A stretch of 64,000 bases of DNA, from contig CAZHJU010000002.1 of the NCBI GenBank assembly GCA_964533495.1, positions 65,044 through 129,043 of the forward strand. Direction: 5' to 3'. Position numbers and translations under genes: made by a program. Shown here in pieces: positions 60,180 to 64,000 of this stretch. The DNA comes from Ga0077527 sp964533495. GTDB lineage: Bacteria; Pseudomonadota; Gammaproteobacteria; Burkholderiales; SG8-41. A model generated the notes under the pieces. It saw only the letters and a list, made by a program, of their open reading frames with translations, had not been told where the DNA came from and ran no database searches. Numbering within the stretch: the stretch's first letter is position 1; each line of letters begins with the position of its first letter.

Positions 60180-60234
60180 AGTCTTTGATTTTAATCGGAA
60201 ATTTTATAAAATCCCCAATTAAAACAAACACTTA
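60180..60234. repeat. Inverted pair of the recurrent AT-rich motif upstream of DUF3567
   Basis: TAAGTCTTTGATTTTAAT and, 20 bases on, ATTAAAACAAACACTTA are mutual inverted copies of the motif found elsewhere. Between them lies GAAATTTTATAAAATCCCC. It covers the promoter region of the DUF3567 gene. Confidence 0.65.
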
Positions 60235-60263
60235 GAAACGATATGGGGGAGCCCGCCGCTTTT

Positions 60264-61166
60264 TCAAGACGCCCGCGGCGCGCGCCGCCACTGGCTCACG
60301 GCGATGCCGGCCAGGATCAGCGCCAGGCCGAAATAGGCATTCGCGCTGGGCGTCTCGCCCATCACCAGCAGGCCCAGCATCACCGCCACGCCGGGGCTGA
60401 GGTAATTCACCAGCGACATGAAGGACGGGCCGGCGGAACGGATCAGCATGAAATAGAGGATGGTCGCGATCGCCGTCGGCGCGAACCCCAGCCAGATCAC
60501 GGCTCCCGTCGACGATGCCGCCGGCGCCAGCGTCCACGGCCGGTCCAGCCACAACGCCACCGGCACCACGATGACAGCGGCGACCAGCAGCGTCGCCGCG
60601 GCGGAAACCAGGACGTCACCCTTGATGATCAGCCGCGTCAGCACGCTCTGCAGCGCGTAGCAGAGGGCGCCGCCGAGCACCGCCAGCTGCGACACGATGC
60701 GCACGGCGTCGCCGCCGATGCCGGCCAGCGCGGCGGGCCCCATCAGCAGCACGATGCCGAGAAAACCGGTGGCGAAACCGGCCGCGCGCTGCCGCGTCAG
60801 GTGTTCTCCGGCGATCAGGAAGTGCGCGAGCGCGATGGTCGCCAGCGGCATCATCGCCATCAGGATGCCGGCGAGCGCGCTCTCCACCACCTGCTGCCCC
60901 CAGGTGATCAGGTAGAAGGGCATCGCGTTGCCGATCACCGCGATCACCACGTAGGGCCACCAGTCCCGGCCCGGCGGCGGCAGGCGGCGGCCCAAGGCAT
61001 GGACGATCAGGATCAGCACGATCGCCGCCACGCCGACGCGGCCGGCCACCACGGTCAGCGGCGGCAGCGAGGCCACCGCGATGCGGTTGAACATGAACGA
61101 GGAGCCCCACATCGCCACCAGCGCGAGCAGGAGCATCCAGTCCTTCGGGGTTCTGTGCGTCGACAT
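60264..61166 (-). CDS. EamA/DMT superfamily transporter
   Basis: This 300-residue protein has ten predicted transmembrane helices in two EamA repeats (about 10-140 and 150-290). Strings are WMLLLALVAMWGSSFMFNRI at the N-terminus and SLVNYLSPGVAVMLGLLVMG near the end. Family members export amino acids or other metabolites; no substrate can be assigned. It is monocistronic between DUF3567 and the decarboxylase-like gene, both on the minus strand. Confidence 0.92.
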   Translation of the reverse strand: MSTHRTPKDWMLLLALVAMWGSSFMFNRIAVASLPPLTVVAGRVGVAAIVLILIVHALGRRLPPPGRDWWPYVVIAVIGNAMPFYLITWGQQVVESALAGILMAMMPLATIALAHFLIAGEHLTRQRAAGFATGFLGIVLLMGPAALAGIGGDAVRIVSQLAVLGGALCYALQSVLTRLIIKGDVLVSAAATLLVAAVIVVPVALWLDRPWTLAPAASSTGAVIWLGFAPTAIATILYFMLIRSAGPSFMSLVNYLSPGVAVMLGLLVMGETPSANAYFGLALILAGIAVSQWRRAPRAS

Positions 61167-61262
61167 GCCGGAAAATCCCGCGCGACCGGCGCGGAAATGT
61201 TCTTGTCATCGGATGCCGCAGCATACACGAGGCGCGGCATCCGCCCGCATGCCGCGCGCGGC

Positions 61263-61652
61263 CTACACGCCGCGTTCCTTGAACACCTCCCGCGCCGAGC
61301 GGAAGCTTTCGACGCCCGCCGGGATGCCGCAGTAAACGGCCACCTGCAGGAACACTTCCCGGATCTGCTCTTTCGACAGACCGTTGTTCAGCGCGCCGTT
61401 GATGTGCAGCTTCAGTTCGTGCGTCCGCCCCAGCGCGGACAGCATGGCGAGGTTCAGCATGCTGCGCGTTTTCCGGTCGAGGCCCGGCCGGTTCCAGATG
61501 TCGTTCCAGCAATAGGTGTTCAGCATTTCGGAAAAAGGCTGCAGAAATTCGTCCACGGCGGCGTGGGATTTGTCCACGTATGCGGCGCCAAGCACTTCGC
61601 GCCGCGTCTGCAGCCCGGCCTCGTGCCGTTCCTGGTGGGATCGTTTGTCCAT
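61263..61652 (-). CDS. Carboxymuconolactone decarboxylase family protein
   Basis: This 129-residue protein belongs to the AhpD-like/4-carboxymuconolactone decarboxylase family. Wording such as WNRPGLDRKTRSMLNLAMLS (residues about 52-71) and LNNGLSKEQIREVFLQVAVY (about 88-107) is typical of PcaC and its relatives. The AhpD CxxC redox pair is absent, which favours the decarboxylase-type branch. AGGAAAGGACC lies before ATG 61652. It is divergent from the aldehyde dehydrogenase gene and may act in the same aromatic or dicarboxylate pathway; that link is inference. Confidence 0.9.
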   Translation of the reverse strand: MDKRSHQERHEAGLQTRREVLGAAYVDKSHAAVDEFLQPFSEMLNTYCWNDIWNRPGLDRKTRSMLNLAMLSALGRTHELKLHINGALNNGLSKEQIREVFLQVAVYCGIPAGVESFRSAREVFKERGV

Positions 61653-61921
61653 GGTTTCGGGTCCTTTCCTCGGGTTGGAATAATCGTTATATTCTAAATA
61701 ACATAGCGCGCCAAGATCTTGGGTTGGAGTCCACATATGGATCGCACCTGTACGCGCGTGCGCATATCCGCGCACGGCCCGGCAGCGGCCCCCTGAAGGA
61801 AAAGCAGCCGCCCGATGCATACTCCGTCTCCGATGCGCCCCGCCACGGTTTTGCCCGCGGCCGGCCGGCGCGGTTTTCGGCGCTCCACCGCTTCTTTTGT
61901 TCAACGCACCGAGGAAAACAC

Positions 61922-63361
61922 ATGCACCCGTATCCCGAACTGAAACTGTACGTGGCCGGAGAGTGGAAAAGCGCCGATGGCGCCCCGGTCATCAACCCGG
62001 CCGACGAAACCGTGCTGGGCACGGTCCCGCACGCCAGCCGCGACGACCTCGACCGCGCGCTGTCCGCCGCCCACGACGGATTGCGGACATGGCGCCGCAC
62101 GTCCCCGTCCCGGCGCGCGGAAATCCTGCTGAAGGCGGCGGAACTGCTGCGGAAACGCGCGGACGAAATCGCCGTCGCGCTGACCCTGGAACAGGGCAAG
62201 CCGCTGGGAGAGTCACGGACGGAAGTCCTGGGCGCCTGCGCCAAGCTGGACTGGGATGCCGCCGAAGGACGCCGGCTCTACGGCAGGATCATCCCCGGCG
62301 ATCCCGGCATGCGCCACATGGTGCTGCGGCAACCCATCGGCGTCGTCTCCGGCTACTCGCCGTGGAACTTCCCGATCAACTCTCCTTCGCGCAAGGTCGG
62401 CGGCGCGCTGGCCGCGGGCTGCTCGATCATCCTGAAGGCGTCCGAAGAGACGCCGGCGGGCGCCGTGGCGCTGGTGCGCGCCTTCGCCGATGCCGGGCTG
62501 CCGCCGGGCGTGCTGAACCTGGTGTTCGGCGTTCCGTCCGAAATCTCCGAATACCTGATCCCCCAGCCCGCCGTCCGGATGGTCACGTTCACGGGCTCCG
62601 TGCCGGTGGGCAAGCGGCTGGCGGCGCTGGCCGGCCAGCACATGAAACCCTGCCTGATGGAACTGGGCGGTCACGGTCCCGTCATCGTCTGCGACGATGC
62701 GGATCCCGTCGCGGCCGCGAACGCCTCGGCAACCACCAAGTCGCGCAATGCCGGGCAGGTCTGCACCGCGCCCACCCGTTTTTACGTCCATCGCTCGCTG
62801 TACGGGCGCTTCACGGAAGCCTTCGCGAAAAAAGCCGATGCGCTGCAAGTCGGGAACGGCCTCGATCCGGCCAGCCAGATGGGCCCCCTCGCCAATGTCC
62901 GGCGCCTGGAGGCGATGGAATCGCTGGTGCTCGATGCCACGTCGAAAGGCGCGCGGCTCCTGGCCGGCGGCCGGCGCCTGCGGGAATGCGGGTACTATTT
63001 TCCGCTGACCGTGCTCGCCGACGTTCCGGACAGCGCGAACGCGATGCAGCAGGAGCCCTTCGGTCCGCTGGCGATGATCAATCCCGTCGACGATCTGGAC
63101 GAGGCGATCGCCAGGGCCAATGCGCTGCCCTACGGCCTGTCCGCCTACGCCTTCACGCAGTCCGCCGGCAATGCCGACCGCCTCGCCGACGGCATCGAGG
63201 CCGGCACGTTGTCGATCAACCACCTGACGGCCTCGCTCGCGGAAACGCCGTTCGGCGGCGTCAAGGACAGCGGCTACGGACGGGAGGGCGGCAGCGAAGG
63301 GCTGGAGCAGTACACCGTCGTCAAGAACGTGTCGCACCTGATGCAGCCCGCCGCGAAATGA
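61922..63361 (+). CDS. NAD(P)-dependent aldehyde dehydrogenase (succinate-semialdehyde dehydrogenase type)
   Basis: This 479-residue aldehyde dehydrogenase has the motifs PWNFPINSPSRKVGGALAAG (residues about 143-162), FTGSVPVGKRLAALA (NAD), catalytic Glu in LMELGGHGPVIV and catalytic Cys in SRNAGQVCTAPTRFYVH (Cys about 283). The N-terminus LYVAGEWKSADGAPVINPAD is typical of the GabD/medium-chain branch. AGGAAAAC precedes the ATG. It is divergent from the carboxymuconolactone-decarboxylase-like gene. The semialdehyde substrate is unproven. Confidence 0.92.
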   Translation: MHPYPELKLYVAGEWKSADGAPVINPADETVLGTVPHASRDDLDRALSAAHDGLRTWRRTSPSRRAEILLKAAELLRKRADEIAVALTLEQGKPLGESRTEVLGACAKLDWDAAEGRRLYGRIIPGDPGMRHMVLRQPIGVVSGYSPWNFPINSPSRKVGGALAAGCSIILKASEETPAGAVALVRAFADAGLPPGVLNLVFGVPSEISEYLIPQPAVRMVTFTGSVPVGKRLAALAGQHMKPCLMELGGHGPVIVCDDADPVAAANASATTKSRNAGQVCTAPTRFYVHRSLYGRFTEAFAKKADALQVGNGLDPASQMGPLANVRRLEAMESLVLDATSKGARLLAGGRRLRECGYYFPLTVLADVPDSANAMQQEPFGPLAMINPVDDLDEAIARANALPYGLSAYAFTQSAGNADRLADGIEAGTLSINHLTASLAETPFGGVKDSGYGREGGSEGLEQYTVVKNVSHLMQPAAK

Positions 63362-63391
63362 ACGGCCGGCGGGGGGGCGCGTGATAAAATC

Positions 63392-63412
63392 GGGGCCGCT
63401 CACAAGCCCCGA
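63392..63412. other. Short hairpin in the purB leader
   Basis: CGGGGC and GCCCCG are separated by nine bases, just before the purB ATG, and could mask the start region in the message. A TGATAAAAT stretch at 63382-63390 may serve as the -10 element. No PurR-like site was recognised. Confidence 0.3.
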
Positions 63413-63414
63413 TC

Positions 63415-64000
63415 ATGACACTCACGCCCCTCACCGCCCTCACTGCCCTCTCCCCGCTCGACGGCCGCTACCACGGCAAGCTCGGCGCGCTGCGCGGCTG
63501 TTTCAGCGAGTGGGCGCTGATCCGCCAGCGGGTGCGGGTCGAGGTCGAATGGCTGAAGGCGCTTGCCGCGGAGCCGCGGCTGAAGGAAGTGCCGGCGTTT
63601 TCGGCGGCGACCGTCGCCGGGCTCGACGCGCTGGTGAAAAACTTCTCGGAAGCCGACGGCAAACGGGTCAAGGCGATCGAGGCGACGACCAACCACGACG
63701 TCAAGGCGGTCGAATATTTCCTGAAGGAACGCCTCGCCCAAAACGGCGAAATCACGAAAGTCGCCGAGTTCATCCATTTCGCCTGCACCTCCGAGGACAT
63801 CAACAATCTCTGCCACGCGCTGATGCTGCAGGAATCGCGCGGTGTGCTGCTGCCGGCGCTGGACGCGATCGCCTCCCGGCTGCGCACGCTGGCGCACGAA
63901 CTGGCCGACGCGCCGATGCTGTCGCGCACCCACGGCCAGCCGGCGTCGCCGACCACGCTGGGCAAGGAAATGGCCAACGTCGTCCATCGCCTCCGGCGGC
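63415..64000 (+). CDS. purB: Adenylosuccinate lyase (partial, C-terminus outside window)
   Basis: The first 195 or so residues of PurB are visible. The enzyme acts twice in purine synthesis, splitting fumarate from SAICAR and adenylosuccinate. N-terminal TALSPLDGRYHGKLGALRG (residues about 10-28), TNHDVKAVEYFLKERL and the conserved EFIHFACTSEDINNLCHALM are diagnostic, and LSRTHGQPASPTTLGKEMAN carries the catalytic His. It belongs to the long E. coli-type PurB branch. The signature loop with catalytic Ser lies beyond the window end. Confidence 0.95.
   Translation, partial: MTLTPLTALTALSPLDGRYHGKLGALRGCFSEWALIRQRVRVEVEWLKALAAEPRLKEVPAFSAATVAGLDALVKNFSEADGKRVKAIEATTNHDVKAVEYFLKERLAQNGEITKVAEFIHFACTSEDINNLCHALMLQESRGVLLPALDAIASRLRTLAHELADAPMLSRTHGQPASPTTLGKEMANVVHRLRR

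Overview
This is a 64 kb chromosomal window from a GC-rich (visually about two-thirds G+C) Gram-negative bacterium, most likely a betaproteobacterium of the Burkholderiales type. The grounds are four Bug-family (tripartite tricarboxylate) receptors, a phasin, a DUF3567 gene, a Tat-exported TRAP receptor, a DnaQ-UvrC type nuclease fusion and an assimilatory nas/nir locus. I see no rRNA, tRNA, CRISPR array, phage gene or complete insertion sequence.

Layout. (1) 1-6986: a catabolic cluster behind a FadR-type GntR regulator with a clear operator. It holds two Gfo/Idh/MocA dehydrogenases, a creatininase-family hydrolase, a cupin, a D-2-hydroxyacid dehydrogenase and a Bug receptor. (2) 7041-11183: a CreD-like membrane protein and a 53-residue membrane protein, divergent from a response regulator/histidine kinase pair. 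(3) 11190-13690: HIT protein, phasin with a consensus sigma-70 promoter and a dyad at the start site, CinA-domain protein and CBS-pair protein. (4) 13770-22932, all minus strand: TRAP transporter dctPQM, amidase, 2-hydroxyacid dehydrogenase, AEC transporter, hydroxyisobutyrate-type dehydrogenase and CitE-type lyase, arranged as one long operon. (5) 23180-28657: NhaA, LutC, methylmalonate-semialdehyde dehydrogenase and LutB. (6) 28717-42608: nitrate assimilation, with NasT, a nitrate ABC transporter, NADH-binding oxidoreductase, NasA, CobA, NirB, NirD, an NTF2-like protein and YbiB.

(7) About 42.7-50.9 kb is clearly AT-richer and looks like an acquired catabolic island. It carries two Bug receptors, polysaccharide-deacetylase and amidohydrolase enzymes, a LysR regulator with a textbook LysR box, an aspartase-type lyase, a frameshifted aminotransferase and a NIPSNAP protein. 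Its left edge is an in-frame chimera between a truncated Bug receptor and the tail of an XRE regulator. (8) 51295-64000: EAL protein, LutA, a trypsin-fold protein lacking catalytic residues, GreB, IclR regulator, DnaQ/GIY-YIG nuclease, Bug receptor, class II aldolase, DUF3567, EamA transporter, carboxymuconolactone decarboxylase-like protein, aldehyde dehydrogenase and the start of purB.

The strongest regulatory find is the leader of the nitrate transporter operon. A sigma-54 type promoter is followed at once by two hexaloop hairpins, each with A1 and G4, the second overlapping an intrinsic terminator. This is the architecture expected of an ANTAR-protein antitermination target, and the ANTAR protein NasT is encoded immediately upstream. 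Other notable items are a 28-bp perfect palindrome before nirB, a relic copy of the nasA start, and a ~20-bp AT-rich motif that recurs at seven or eight places, one of them inside lutA.
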